The notes beneath the pieces are model-generated. The model saw nothing but the letters and a program-made list of their open reading frames with translations, was not told the DNA's origin and made no database searches. DNA of 64,000 nt from Bacillota bacterium (GTDB taxonomy: Bacteria; Bacillota; Sulfobacillia; Sulfobacillales; Sulfobacillaceae), in assembly GCA_021797515.1 (NCBI GenBank), contig JAJZZP010000090.1, positions 1 to 64,000 on the forward strand, in the 5' to 3' direction. This document shows, in pieces, positions 26,549-36,016 of this stretch; the stretch's first letter is position 1, and each line of letters begins with the position of its first letter. The translations under genes were made by a program, and so were the position numbers.

Positions 26549-28300
26549 TCAATATGGCGAAATCCATCCCAAATGCTTTTTCATCGCCTCCATAAGTTCT
26601 CCTGTTGTCGCATCAGCCAATGATGCCTCGACCATAGCGGGAATAAGATCGAGCCCTTGCCTGCCATCGGCGAACTCACCGAGCGCATGTTCCACTCTAC
26701 GCATCGCTTTCTGCCATTTCGATGGATCGCGTAGCTGTCTTAGCTCTCGAATTCGCTTCACTGAAATAGCCTCATCTTGAGGAGGAACTTCAAACACTTC
26801 GACGGTCAAGGGATCCGGGGTATCATATTTGTTCACGCCCACCATCACCCGTCGTCCTGATTCCACGTCGTTTCGCCAACGTGCAGACCGCTCTTCAATT
26901 AAGGACCTGACATACGCATGATTGCGCGTGTAACCCCCTCTCTTCTCTAGCTCGTCTATCAGGTTTTCTCCCGCCTGCACCAGATCCGCCGTAAGCCGTT
27001 CTACATAATACGAACCTCCTAAAGGATCCGTCACCGCGGTGATATTGGTCTCTTCTTGAATCACTTGCTGCACACGGAGTGACAACGTATGTGCCATCTC
27101 GGTGGGTATTGCCAACGCCTCATCGAAAGAACTTACTTCCATAGCCTGCACACCCGCCAATGCTGCCCCCAAGGCATGTAGTGTGGTTCGAATTAAGTTA
27201 ACCAAGGGCTGTTGCCCCGTCAACACGGCTCCCGATGTATGCGTATGGATTCGCGCATGCATCGCACTGGCTTTCGTAGCGCCGAGCTTACGACATTGTT
27301 TCGCCCAGATCTGGCGTAAAGCCCTAACTTTAGCAATTTCTTCAAAAAAATCATTGGCCTGGGCTATTTGAAATCCAAAACGCCCTAGCACATCGTTAGG
27401 ATTCATTCCGGCATCAATACAGGATTTTGCATACTCAATGCCTGCCGCTACCACCAATCCAATCTCGTGAACCGCATTGCCACCCGCTTCCTCGATACCA
27501 TAGCCGAACAGGTTCAGTGTGTTCCATTGGGGCATGTGGCGACCACAGAATCGAATCAGTTCGACCGCCAAGCGTTTTCCCATTTCCGGTGGAAAGCAAC
27601 TCATACCGCAATAGGCACTAATGTAATACCAATTCATCGTGTTTCCCCGCAGGGCGTCCCATGGCACCCCTTTTGTCTGAGCATAAGCCAGGTAATGAGC
27701 CAGGACAGGTAAAACCTCGTAATCCGTAATGTGGACCACGTTAATTGCGGTTAAGTCAAGGCCACGAAACAAAATTTCCATATCCTGTCGGCAATATACG
27801 GCCATGCCGTCTTTGCCAACCCTTCCCGCTGCAGCTGGGTGATCGGGGTCAATCCCTTGATGGGACACAAGGTCATAAACCAAGTTATAGAACGTACGCC
27901 CCATGTATCCTGTCATTCCTTGTGCTCGAAGACTATCCATTCGTTCCCGAGTGTGTTCTGGCAAGCCATAACCAATAACGGGTTGGTTTGCCCACGGGAA
28001 CAGTTGGTACTGGCTGGCGTAAAGCCCGCGAGTAAATGGGACGGAACCCGGCGCATTGATGTCGTCTGGTGAAATGTCGTCTATATCGGTCAAAAAATAA
28101 CATGGCTTAATCGGCATCCCGGAATGCGTAACAGGTGCTGGCGGCGCTTCGCCGTTATGAAATCGACGAGACAAGCGGGAAAACTCGGTGGCCCAAGTTT
28201 CTTGAAAACCTTTTTCCGACCTGAGACGACGATCCCATGAGCCAACTTTCGATTCCTGATTCTTGTTGTCTTCAGAAATATTTGACGGTGTTTCCGCCAT
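26549..28300 (-). CDS. Acyl-CoA mutase large subunit, second copy, unknown substrate
   Basis: The 583-residue protein belongs to the B12-dependent acyl-CoA mutase family: VPFTRGLYASQY near 87-98, FFEEIAKVRALRQIW, SFDEALAIPTE, DPLGGSYYVE. The catalytic Tyr is kept (RGLYASQY). The TIQND-type substrate loop is RGNTMNWYYIS (218-228), and no Arg is found where methylmalonyl-CoA mutase has Arg207. The His244 position is Gly268 (GYGIEEAGG). So it should not act on methylmalonyl-CoA. The stop overlaps the start region of its B12 subunit neighbour by one base (28300). It differs clearly from the copy at 848 and probably has another substrate. Confidence 0.88.
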   Translation of the reverse strand: MAETPSNISEDNKNQESKVGSWDRRLRSEKGFQETWATEFSRLSRRFHNGEAPPAPVTHSGMPIKPCYFLTDIDDISPDDINAPGSVPFTRGLYASQYQLFPWANQPVIGYGLPEHTRERMDSLRAQGMTGYMGRTFYNLVYDLVSHQGIDPDHPAAAGRVGKDGMAVYCRQDMEILFRGLDLTAINVVHITDYEVLPVLAHYLAYAQTKGVPWDALRGNTMNWYYISAYCGMSCFPPEMGKRLAVELIRFCGRHMPQWNTLNLFGYGIEEAGGNAVHEIGLVVAAGIEYAKSCIDAGMNPNDVLGRFGFQIAQANDFFEEIAKVRALRQIWAKQCRKLGATKASAMHARIHTHTSGAVLTGQQPLVNLIRTTLHALGAALAGVQAMEVSSFDEALAIPTEMAHTLSLRVQQVIQEETNITAVTDPLGGSYYVERLTADLVQAGENLIDELEKRGGYTRNHAYVRSLIEERSARWRNDVESGRRVMVGVNKYDTPDPLTVEVFEVPPQDEAISVKRIRELRQLRDPSKWQKAMRRVEHALGEFADGRQGLDLIPAMVEASLADATTGELMEAMKKHLGWISPY

Positions 28301-28764
28301 TAGACGTCACCTCCCACAGATGCTTTCGAATGGCCCTCGTCTATCTTCGACGCTTGAATCGCCCTGACCCGTTGCCGAACAAAGGAGACAACATCACTCG
28401 CATTCGTACCGGGTCCAAAGATTCCCTCGATACCCATCTCTTGCAATGCGGGATAGTCCCGTTGTGGAATAATACCACCTACCATTAACGGCATGTCCCC
28501 CATTCCCTGATTAACAAGTTCGGCGTGAAGTTTTTGAAGAATAGGAAGATGCCCTTGTACCGAACTGGAAAACCCAATCAAATCAACATCCTCTTGACTG
28601 GCTACGGACACAATTTCATTGGGATCTAGAAAATTTATAAAGATGACCTCCATACCACTGTCGCGTAGCCTGATGGCAATATATCGAGCACCCCGATCAT
28701 GCATATCCATGCTTGATTTGCAAAGTAGAATCCTCGGAGGATGAGGATCATGCGTTTTTGCCAT
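28300..28764 (-). CDS. Cobalamin-binding small subunit of the second acyl-CoA mutase
   Basis: This 154-residue B12-binding domain has the canonical DxHxxG motif (Asp20, His22, Gly25 in MDMHDRGARYIA), GFSSSVQGH for the SxL loop and VGGIIPQRDY for the GG turn. It binds adenosylcobalamin base-off/His-on and pairs with the large subunit at 26549, whose gene it touches. It starts 3 bp after the thiolase gene upstream, so translation is coupled. No MeaB/ArgK-like G-protein gene is in the window. Confidence 0.93.
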   Translation of the reverse strand: MAKTHDPHPPRILLCKSSMDMHDRGARYIAIRLRDSGMEVIFINFLDPNEIVSVASQEDVDLIGFSSSVQGHLPILQKLHAELVNQGMGDMPLMVGGIIPQRDYPALQEMGIEGIFGPGTNASDVVSFVRQRVRAIQASKIDEGHSKASVGGDV

Positions 28765-28767
28765 GGT

Positions 28768-29964
28768 TTAAGCCTCCTCTTCAACTCGAATAGCAATGGC
28801 CGTTGCAACTCCTCCACCTCCACCAACCGTAGCAATTCCACGACCACCACCGCGCCTTCGCAATTCATGCACCATAGACGTTACAATCCGCGCTCCACTA
28901 CATCCCACAGGATGCCCTAACGCAATGCCGCCGCCATTTACATTCACCCGGCGGATATCGACTTGGAGTTCCTTGACAGATGCCAGAACTACGGCCGCAA
29001 ATGCTTCATTAATTTCCCAAACATCTACCATCTGCCTGCTCCAACCAATCTGTTCCATTAACTTAAGCGCTGCCAATCCTGGGCTCTTTCCTAACCAACG
29101 CGGTTCTACCGCAACCCGTGCAATGCCTTCAATTGTGGCAAGAGGCGGCAACCCACGCACCATCATCATTTTTCGCGACATCATAATAATTGCCGAGGCC
29201 CCATCGCTGACTAAACTTGAGTTACCCGCCGTCACAGAACCCGATTCCGAAAATGCGGGTCGAAGATGTGCGAGAGCACTCATCGACGTGTCGCGCCGAG
29301 GTCCTTCATCCCGTGCAACTAATCCACTCTTCCCCTGGATAGGCACTATTTCTTCATCGAACCTTCCCTTGTCAATGGCTTCGAGTGCGGCCTCATGCGA
29401 TCGCAATGCATAGGCGTCTTGGTCTTCTCTTGTAATTCCTTGGTGTTCCGAAATAAATTCCGCTGCCAGCCCCATGTTCCACTCGCCATACCGGTATGAC
29501 GATGCCGACCAAGAAGCCTCCTCCAACATGTCTCTTAGCTCACCGTGTCCCCGTCGCATCCCCCATCTCGCATCATAGAGCAAGTAAGGGGCTCGACTCA
29601 TACTCTCCACTCCGCCCGCGATCACCACATCACCCGCATCTGTTGCGATTTCTCGAAACCCGCTAAAGATTGCTTCCATTCCTGAACAACACACCATTTG
29701 AACCGTATAGGCCGGGATGGAAACGGGAAAACCCGCGGTTAGTGCCGCAAACCGAGCGATATTCACCGCATCGGGGGTCTGATAGACTTGGCCCAATACG
29801 ATGAGGTCTACAGCATCCAAATCCACGCCAATGCGATCACAGGATTGGGTCATAACCCGTTCCGCCAACTCCGCGGCAGGCACCGTAGCTAACGCTCCTC
29901 CAAACCGTCCCTGAGGAGTCCGTACTGCACTGGCCAGACACACTTGCCGTTCTCTACTGTCCAT
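28768..29964 (-). CDS. Thiolase lacking the C-terminal catalytic Cys
   Basis: The 398-residue thiolase (ATG at 29964, after GGAGACATCAGG) has a nucleophile Cys92 in VQMVCCSGMEA, NEAFAAVV and GGGIALGHPVGCSGA. The usual second Cys in CxGGG is missing: the segment reads GIATVGGGGGVATA. That Cys is the acid/base of classical thiolases, so the reaction may be slower, different or acyl-transfer only. The start overlaps the end of the dehydrogenase gene by 11 bp, showing translational coupling. It lies directly before the second mutase pair. Confidence 0.88.
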   Translation of the reverse strand: MDSRERQVCLASAVRTPQGRFGGALATVPAAELAERVMTQSCDRIGVDLDAVDLIVLGQVYQTPDAVNIARFAALTAGFPVSIPAYTVQMVCCSGMEAIFSGFREIATDAGDVVIAGGVESMSRAPYLLYDARWGMRRGHGELRDMLEEASWSASSYRYGEWNMGLAAEFISEHQGITREDQDAYALRSHEAALEAIDKGRFDEEIVPIQGKSGLVARDEGPRRDTSMSALAHLRPAFSESGSVTAGNSSLVSDGASAIIMMSRKMMMVRGLPPLATIEGIARVAVEPRWLGKSPGLAALKLMEQIGWSRQMVDVWEINEAFAAVVLASVKELQVDIRRVNVNGGGIALGHPVGCSGARIVTSMVHELRRRGGGRGIATVGGGGGVATAIAIRVEEEA

Positions 29965-30913
29965 CTCCTGATGTCTCCTCTGTTCGTGGTCTAATGGGGT
30001 CGACCGCAGAATCACGGCGTAAAAAATCCCTGTCGTTGCCTCGACTTTCCGGTTTAATTGTGGGATCTCCTCGATATCCCGCCATATAACAAGCTCTCGC
30101 TAGGGCAGGAATGTTATAACGGCCTCCTAAAGTCTCGCCCAGATAGGCTTGGACTCGGTACCACGATTCAAAACTTCCAGTGCGATCTTGCAGTTCAAAA
30201 ACCCCCATCGGCCACCCTAAACCTTCTTTAAGCATAAGATCCACTTGTTCGGCAGTAGCGATGCCCTCGTCCACTAGTTGCCACGCTTCGCGAACAAAAG
30301 CATTAATAAAACGCGTCATGAAAAAGCCCGGACTGTCCTTAACAACTTGGGGTTTCTTGCCCCATCGCTTCAGACGTTCGATGACAAACCCCAGCACATC
30401 GGGATTCGTAATGCGACTGGGAACCACTTCAACCAACCCCATGATGTTGGCTGGATAAAACCAATGGACCGCCAACAGCCGTGCAGCATTGTGCAAGGCT
30501 CCTGCCATTTCCGCCACCATAATGGATGATGTGTTCGATGCAATAATGGTCTCGTTCGCAATCAGTGGTTCCACACGTGCAAAGATTTCACGTTTCAGTG
30601 GTGGCGACTCGGATACGGATTCGATCACCATGTCTACTCCTTCGACAATCTCTGCTAAATCTGTAGACCATGTGACCAATGACCGCTGCGTGACTGCTGT
30701 TGAATAACTCACTTTCTTTTTCGTTATTGCAGTTTCCCAACCGAACGGTCCACTCCACATATTCTCAATGGCCTGGGTTAATCGCTCCGGAGATCGTCCC
30801 CACAACCTGACCTGGATGCCGCGTTGGGCCAAGGCCAACGCAATACTTTGTCCCATGATGCCATTGCCACCCAAAATAGCCACGGTTTCTTGAGCATCGA
30901 TATCCATAGACAA
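29954..30913 (-). CDS. 3-hydroxyacyl-CoA dehydrogenase
   Basis: The 319-residue protein has an N-terminal NAD-binding fold (LGGNGIMGQ, 14-22), the SNTSSIM segment, catalytic His150 in AVHWFYPANIMGLVEVVP and a 6-phosphogluconate-dehydrogenase-like helical C-terminus (GWPMGVFELQD). It oxidises 3-hydroxyacyl-CoA to 3-oxoacyl-CoA. It is the first gene of the second mutase operon, directly downstream of a promoter with a palindromic operator at 30935-30952. Confidence 0.92.
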   Translation of the reverse strand: MSMDIDAQETVAILGGNGIMGQSIALALAQRGIQVRLWGRSPERLTQAIENMWSGPFGWETAITKKKVSYSTAVTQRSLVTWSTDLAEIVEGVDMVIESVSESPPLKREIFARVEPLIANETIIASNTSSIMVAEMAGALHNAARLLAVHWFYPANIMGLVEVVPSRITNPDVLGFVIERLKRWGKKPQVVKDSPGFFMTRFINAFVREAWQLVDEGIATAEQVDLMLKEGLGWPMGVFELQDRTGSFESWYRVQAYLGETLGGRYNIPALARACYMAGYRGDPTIKPESRGNDRDFLRRDSAVDPIRPRTEETSGDGQ

Positions 30914-30934
30914 ATCAAGCCCTTCTTTCAGGAA

Positions 30935-30983
30935 TAACTAACTAGTTAGTTAGTATTTTGCACAATCAAAATTCGATTGTCAA
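30935..30983 (-). promoter_or_regulatory. Promoter with 18-bp palindromic operator before the second mutase operon
   Basis: On the minus strand TTGACA (30978-30983), 17 bp, CAAAAT (30955-30960) form a plausible promoter. The perfect palindrome TAACTAACTAGTTAGTTA (30935-30952) begins 2 bp downstream of the -10, covering the start site, so a bound protein would block transcription. Close copies occur at 47820-47837 and 48100-48117. The size and symmetry fit a TetR-type dimer. Confidence 0.75.
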
Positions 30984-31046
30984 GCATTTGAGAAATCGCA
31001 TGGAGACCCGTTGATATTCTTTTGGTGGTCCAGCGTGGTTCGTCAT

Positions 31047-31796
31047 TTATCCCAATCGTATAGCTCCATCTAAGCGGATTACCTCACCATTTATCATAGT
31101 GTTTTCGATGATATGTCGAACCAACTCCGCAAACTCTTTAGGATTTCCCATCCGCTTGGGAAAGACGGTTTGATTCTCCAAGGTGTGTCGCACCCGGTCC
31201 GACACGGTTTCCATCATGGGCGTACTAAAAATGCCTGGAGCTACAGCGACAACCCTGATGCCTTTTTGACCCAGTTCTCGTGCCAGCGGTAGCGTCATGG
31301 CGGCGATGCCGCCTTTCGATGCTACATAGGCCGCTTGGCCAATTTGACCATCAAACGCGGCAATAGATGCCGTGTTGACGATAACTCCACGCTCACCGTC
31401 GGATTGTACCGGAGACTGAGCTATCAGTTCACCTGCAAGGCGAATGACGTTAAATGTGCCGATGAGATTAACCTGGATGACTCGGGCGAAATCTTCCATG
31501 GAATGCGGACCGGTTTTCCCTAATACTCGTTCGGCCAAAGGAATTCCAGCACAATTGATTACCCCATTTAATTTCCCATATTCTTTTTCAACGAACTGCA
31601 CGAGTTGACTGACCGCTTCCTGGTCAGTAATATCCGTTCGGACAAATTGCTGTTGCCCATTGAGTGTTCCCGTCTCAATGTTCCGAACATCTGCAATCAC
31701 CACATGTCCTCCACATTGGGATAAGCGTTGGGCGGCTGCCCATCCTAGACCTGAGGTCCCCCCCGTAACAATAAACACACCTTCAGAAATAACCAT
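31047..31796 (-). CDS. HSD10-type 3-hydroxyacyl-CoA / 3-hydroxy-2-methylacyl-CoA dehydrogenase (SDR)
   Basis: The start at 31796 follows GAGGAGGGCGATTACT. The 249-residue SDR has TGGTSGLG, INCAGIPLA, VNLIGTFNVIRL, NTASIAAFDGQIGQAAY and VIRLDGAIRL. These segments are strikingly like mitochondrial HSD17B10, which oxidises 3-hydroxy-2-methylbutyryl-CoA and related branched hydroxyacyl-CoAs. A similar role on a branched substrate is likely. It is the distal gene of the long run starting at 47751. Confidence 0.88.
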   Translation of the reverse strand: MVISEGVFIVTGGTSGLGWAAAQRLSQCGGHVVIADVRNIETGTLNGQQQFVRTDITDQEAVSQLVQFVEKEYGKLNGVINCAGIPLAERVLGKTGPHSMEDFARVIQVNLIGTFNVIRLAGELIAQSPVQSDGERGVIVNTASIAAFDGQIGQAAYVASKGGIAAMTLPLARELGQKGIRVVAVAPGIFSTPMMETVSDRVRHTLENQTVFPKRMGNPKEFAELVRHIIENTMINGEVIRLDGAIRLG

Positions 31797-31999
31797 AGTA
31801 ATCGCCCTCCTCGTAGTGATGATCGTCAACACAGACAACTCACGTGCCAACCAATATTGCCCTATGATGGCCGCCTGCTGTTAAAATTTGGCTCCCACGA
31901 TAAGTCCCATACGAGATCGTGTTTCCCCGTTTAATCCAGGGCATGCTCCCCGTTCGGAACACTATTAGTCCCCCAGGGAACATCGCCCATGGCTCATTG

Positions 32000-33718
32000 T
32001 CACCCCCTTTCCTGGTCACGTAAGGCTCGCTTAAGAACTTTGCCCGCTGCGTTGACCGGAATGCTGTCGACGATTACCATTTCACGAATGCGTTTGTAAG
32101 GAGCCACCCGATCAGCCACAAATGCCAGGAGTTCTGACTCCGTTACTGGATAACCGGGTTTAAGTACCACAAACGCTTTGGGTATTTCCCCTTCGGGTTT
32201 CTGCGGCTTGCCAATCACCGCGCAATTGGCAACAGCAGGATGCTGAAAAAGATGCTCTTCTAATTCGCGCGGATAGACATTGTAGCCTTTATAAATCAGT
32301 AAATCTTTTTTGCGGTCCACGATGGTCAGGTATCCGTCGGAATCGAGTCTCCCGACATCTCCGGTCACAAGCCATCCATCACGCAAGACTTGATCTGTGG
32401 CGGCTGGTTGCTCAAAATATCCCGCCATCACTTGGGGACCTCGTACACAGACCTCCCCTTCGTAACCTAGCGGCAGCTCCGCAATCCCATTTTCCACATC
32501 CACAATTTTGATTTCCGTATCAAAAAACGGCAGGCCCACCGACCCTAATTTTCTTTCTGATGACCATGCTGCTGGGTTAAATGCCACACCCATAGTAGCC
32601 TCGGTCATGCCATACCCTTCTAAGACCACTGTATTGGGAAACAACTGCTGCATGGTACTCAACAAATCGGCGGCAATCGGAGCTGATGACGAAGAAATTT
32701 GGCGAACCGAGGTTAAGTCGATGCGTGTCTCCTGCATTCGGGCCAGCAACGCAAAAAACAAAGGTGGCGCTCCTCCTAAAAATGTGGGTCGATATCGAAT
32801 AATATCTGATAGGTACCTGGATAGATCAAATCGGGGGTGGACCACGACAGTCGCCCCCATCGCGACACAACGGGTCACATACCCCACCAAACCCGAGGCA
32901 TGGAACCAAGGCGATACGGCTACTGTGCTCTCTTCTCCTACCCGAAGCGGGTATTCCCAGTGATGAGCCTTGGCACGCAACATCGTATTGGTAAATTGCA
33001 ACCGACCATTTTGTTCATTGACCATTCCTCCTGTGCTCCATAACGTCACCTGGATTGTATTGGTTAGCACATTAGCGTGCGTTAGAACAACTCCTTTTGG
33101 TTCTCCCGTCGTGCCCCCGGTGTAAACTAAATGAGCGGGATCTTTCTCTGGAAAACACCGCCAAGGTGAAGGATTGGGAGACGCCTGATCAATTAAACGA
33201 CGAAAGCTTTTTATCCCTTGGTCTCCTTCGCCGCCAAGGCTAGAAGACCTCATCTCGCTTGCACTGGTCACAATTATCAACCGAAGTCCCAGCTTGGGCT
33301 GCAACTCCTGAAACATTTTGATGGTGTCGTCCATAGTAATAACCGCAACCGCATGACTATTAGCCAATTGGTGGGCTAGCTCACGCGGTTTAAGAGCTGG
33401 GTTGCATGGTGTAACAATCGCCCCTATCCTTAATATCGAAAAATAGCTTAAGAGAAATTGGAGACTATTGGGCAAGTGTATGGCTACAACGTTTCCGGCC
33501 TCGATTCCCAGGGCAGTTAGGGCAGTCGCAAACCGTTCAACCAATTCCCACACTTGCCCATACGAATACTCCTGTTCCCCGTCAACTAACGCGGTCCGTT
33601 CTGGCCACCGCAATGCCGTACTTTCCAAGAGCGTATGAACTGGCAATATAGGATACTTGATGGAACGCGGCAATCCTGGGGGCCAGTGTTCTTGGGGTCT
33701 AAGTGTCATTATCCACAT
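32000..33718 (-). CDS. AMP-dependent acyl-CoA synthetase (long-chain-like)
   Basis: A 572-residue ANL ligase with the P-loop LVYTGGTTGEPKG (Gly in place of the usual Ser), GYGMTEATMG, VTGDVGRLDSDGY, DRKKDLLIYKGYNVYPREL and Lys560 in AAGK. The KGYNVYP segment and length resemble long-chain fatty-acid ligases. The start overlaps the end of the upstream ligase gene: either ATG 33718 or ATG 33709 (MTLRPQ) is possible, and neither has a strong ribosome binding site, as expected for coupled translation. Confidence 0.9.
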   Translation of the reverse strand: MWIMTLRPQEHWPPGLPRSIKYPILPVHTLLESTALRWPERTALVDGEQEYSYGQVWELVERFATALTALGIEAGNVVAIHLPNSLQFLLSYFSILRIGAIVTPCNPALKPRELAHQLANSHAVAVITMDDTIKMFQELQPKLGLRLIIVTSASEMRSSSLGGEGDQGIKSFRRLIDQASPNPSPWRCFPEKDPAHLVYTGGTTGEPKGVVLTHANVLTNTIQVTLWSTGGMVNEQNGRLQFTNTMLRAKAHHWEYPLRVGEESTVAVSPWFHASGLVGYVTRCVAMGATVVVHPRFDLSRYLSDIIRYRPTFLGGAPPLFFALLARMQETRIDLTSVRQISSSSAPIAADLLSTMQQLFPNTVVLEGYGMTEATMGVAFNPAAWSSERKLGSVGLPFFDTEIKIVDVENGIAELPLGYEGEVCVRGPQVMAGYFEQPAATDQVLRDGWLVTGDVGRLDSDGYLTIVDRKKDLLIYKGYNVYPRELEEHLFQHPAVANCAVIGKPQKPEGEIPKAFVVLKPGYPVTESELLAFVADRVAPYKRIREMVIVDSIPVNAAGKVLKRALRDQERG

Positions 33719-35378
33719 CTTTACTGGCGAGAGTTACGCGCCCTGAAGCAGTTCCATTTTGGCCTGTTTTTCCCGTCTCAGAATCATGGTCTCGATAGTA
33801 GGTGTGATACAATTCACGGAGCCGATGTTTTTGGATTTTTCCAGTAGTTGTGCGAGGCAACTGGTTAACAAAGATTACCGCCTTCGGCACCTCGTACGGA
33901 CTAAGTTGGTGCCTCAGCGCATCGAGCAACTCGTGAACTTCAGGAGCGTTGTCTTCACGCGGAACCACAAAAGCGGTCACGGCCTCATGCCAATGGGCGT
34001 GCGGTAGCCCCACCACCGCAACGGCTTGAATACCGGGATGTCCCAAAAGAGCTTGCTCTATTTTTAATGAGGAGACATTTTCTCCACCGGACTTGATCAT
34101 ATCTTTTTTGCGGTCAACAAAGACAAGCAGTCCGTCTTCATCAAAATATCCCAAATCTCCTGAGTGATGCCAACCAAACCGGCGACTTTCCTCGGTGGCC
34201 TTAGAATCTTGGAAATATCCCTCCATAATCATGGGACTTCGCCAAACAATTTCTCCTACATCTCCATTAGGTAATAGGACCCCGTCATCTGCCATAATCG
34301 CAGTGTCGTACAATGTCGTCGACACTCCCCAATAATTACCCGACTTAACGCCGGTCCACCACGCGGGCAACACATTACTGGGCGGGTATGCCTCTGTCTG
34401 CCCGGAACCAAGAATGAACTCCGCACCCAGTCGAGTTTTCCCGTCTTGCAACGTGCGCTGATCCATGGGTGCCATCCCATAGACACAGGTGGTCAGTGAA
34501 GTGAGGTCATAGTAGTCCAACTCTGCAGAATCTAGAAGGGCACGGTACATCATCGGCAATAGCAATATTTTGGTAATCCGTTCCCGCTCAATCAATTCTA
34601 ATAGAGCGCATGGTTCGAATCCCCGCACCAAAACGAGAGTCCCGCCCGCCATGATAGTACTAAACACTTGGCATTGCTGTCCTGCATGAAACATGGGAAG
34701 AACAATGCTGACCACAGCATCGGACCGCGTCCCCATCTCCACAAGCTCGTTGAGCGATGCCATGACAACCGCCAAATGAGAAGTCATAACCCCTTTAGGG
34801 ATGGCCGTCGCACCGCTGGTGTATTGAATTTGGTAAATGTCTCGGTCATAGATAGCCACATCGTCCACTTCTTCTTGGGATCCTCTATCGAGGAATTGTT
34901 CCCAGGGGCAAATCCCATCCGATATCCCATTTACGGGAAACGTCCCAATCACAAAAAATTTTTTTCTTGTGCGTCCCATAAGTCTATAAAGCTCTCTCGC
35001 CTTCTCCACATCGTCAGATATTAAAACCGTGACATCTGCATGATTTAAAATCACGGCTGCATCATCGGGTCGCAACATGGGATTCATCGGTACTAGAACA
35101 TATCCACCTTTAGCGCAGCCAAACAACATAATTACAAACTCAACCGAGTTCCCACACATAGCAGCAACCCGAGCACCCTGGCCAACTCCCAATTGGCGCA
35201 ACGCCATGGCAAAACGGTTGGCTAATTTGTTAAGTTCCTCATACGATAGCCTCACACTCTTTTCTTGACCTTGACGATGTTGTACTACGGCGATTTTGTG
35301 GGGATATCGGTGCGATGACCGTCGCAGTATATCACCAACTGCCACCCGTCCAATCAAATTGGCCTCGAGGTCCGTCAT
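33699..35378 (-). CDS. AMP-dependent acyl-CoA synthetase with altered P-loop
   Basis: This 559-residue ligase is a paralogue of the one at 41963: both open with VAVGD, carry TSHxAVVM after the P-loop and end LPRxxxxKIQKHxLRExY. The P-loop reads YTSGATAIPKG, with Ala where YTSGTTGxPKG has Thr and Gly, which may affect ATP binding. GSGQTEA, HSGDLGYFDEDGL, DRKKDMIKSGGENV and Lys514 (TTGK) are normal. A polar tail of about 35 residues ends it. It follows the DUF35 gene (35415) by 36 bp. Confidence 0.9.
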   Translation of the reverse strand: MTDLEANLIGRVAVGDILRRSSHRYPHKIAVVQHRQGQEKSVRLSYEELNKLANRFAMALRQLGVGQGARVAAMCGNSVEFVIMLFGCAKGGYVLVPMNPMLRPDDAAVILNHADVTVLISDDVEKARELYRLMGRTRKKFFVIGTFPVNGISDGICPWEQFLDRGSQEEVDDVAIYDRDIYQIQYTSGATAIPKGVMTSHLAVVMASLNELVEMGTRSDAVVSIVLPMFHAGQQCQVFSTIMAGGTLVLVRGFEPCALLELIERERITKILLLPMMYRALLDSAELDYYDLTSLTTCVYGMAPMDQRTLQDGKTRLGAEFILGSGQTEAYPPSNVLPAWWTGVKSGNYWGVSTTLYDTAIMADDGVLLPNGDVGEIVWRSPMIMEGYFQDSKATEESRRFGWHHSGDLGYFDEDGLLVFVDRKKDMIKSGGENVSSLKIEQALLGHPGIQAVAVVGLPHAHWHEAVTAFVVPREDNAPEVHELLDALRHQLSPYEVPKAVIFVNQLPRTTTGKIQKHRLRELYHTYYRDHDSETGKTGQNGTASGRVTLASKDVDNDT

Positions 35379-35414
35379 TCAGATCCCTCCATTTCTGTGC
35401 TCGTCAAGTTATCG

Positions 35415-35897
35415 TCACAATAATCGAAAATAGGCAATATCAGTCATGGCCCCATCTCTTTTGGCCTTCCATACTGCCTCAACCCGTGTTCCTATGGGAA
35501 TACGGCTGGCGGCCATTTCCACGTTGCTTAAGTCTAAATCACCAATCCAATGCAAAAGGCTCGTATCAGCACCATCTAATTTCACCAAAGCAATAACATA
35601 AGGCGGTGTCGGCAGTCCTTCATATTGCATACAATTGATCGCAAAAGATTCAATCGAGCCTTGCGGGCCTACTTCTACCCAGTCTTGCACAGGAACAAAA
35701 CATTGCTCGCAAAAGGAGCGCGCGGGTACCAGCACACGTTGACATTGCCCACAACGCACTCCATAGATTTTTTGTTCATCGCGCATAGCACGGAAAAATC
35801 GGCTTGCCGTCCGCCCTGCATGGTGCGCAAAAGGAATATTCCACCTGGTTTCAATGACAATCGACTCTTCTTCACTGGATTGTTCCATCTTAGACAT
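35415..35897 (-). CDS. DUF35 OB-fold protein with zinc ribbon, thiolase partner
   Basis: The 160-residue paralogue of the protein at 14304 has CGQCQRVLVPARSFCEQC as zinc ribbon and an OB-fold (IESFAINCMQYEGLPTPPYV, LVKLDGADTS). It lies downstream of two thiolase-like genes (36017 and 37181), repeating the arrangement of 14304-17122. It most likely bridges or stabilises these thiolases and helps bind CoA substrates. Confidence 0.9.
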   Translation of the reverse strand: MSKMEQSSEEESIVIETRWNIPFAHHAGRTASRFFRAMRDEQKIYGVRCGQCQRVLVPARSFCEQCFVPVQDWVEVGPQGSIESFAINCMQYEGLPTPPYVIALVKLDGADTSLLHWIGDLDLSNVEMAASRIPIGTRVEAVWKAKRDGAMTDIAYFRLL

Positions 35898-36016
35898 GTC
35901 TGTAGGCTCCTTCCTTCTTCGAACGACTTTCCCGCTGAGCTGGTGGAACCGAACCGATGCTGAAAGATCTTGTCTTCGCTTACGACGGAAAAGAAGAGAT
36001 CAAAATGAATATATAT

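Noticed and set aside
28796-29413. 205-codon plus-strand frame opposite the thiolase gene
   Set aside because: It mirrors the codon bias of the thiolase on the other strand, has no ribosome binding site and no family motif.
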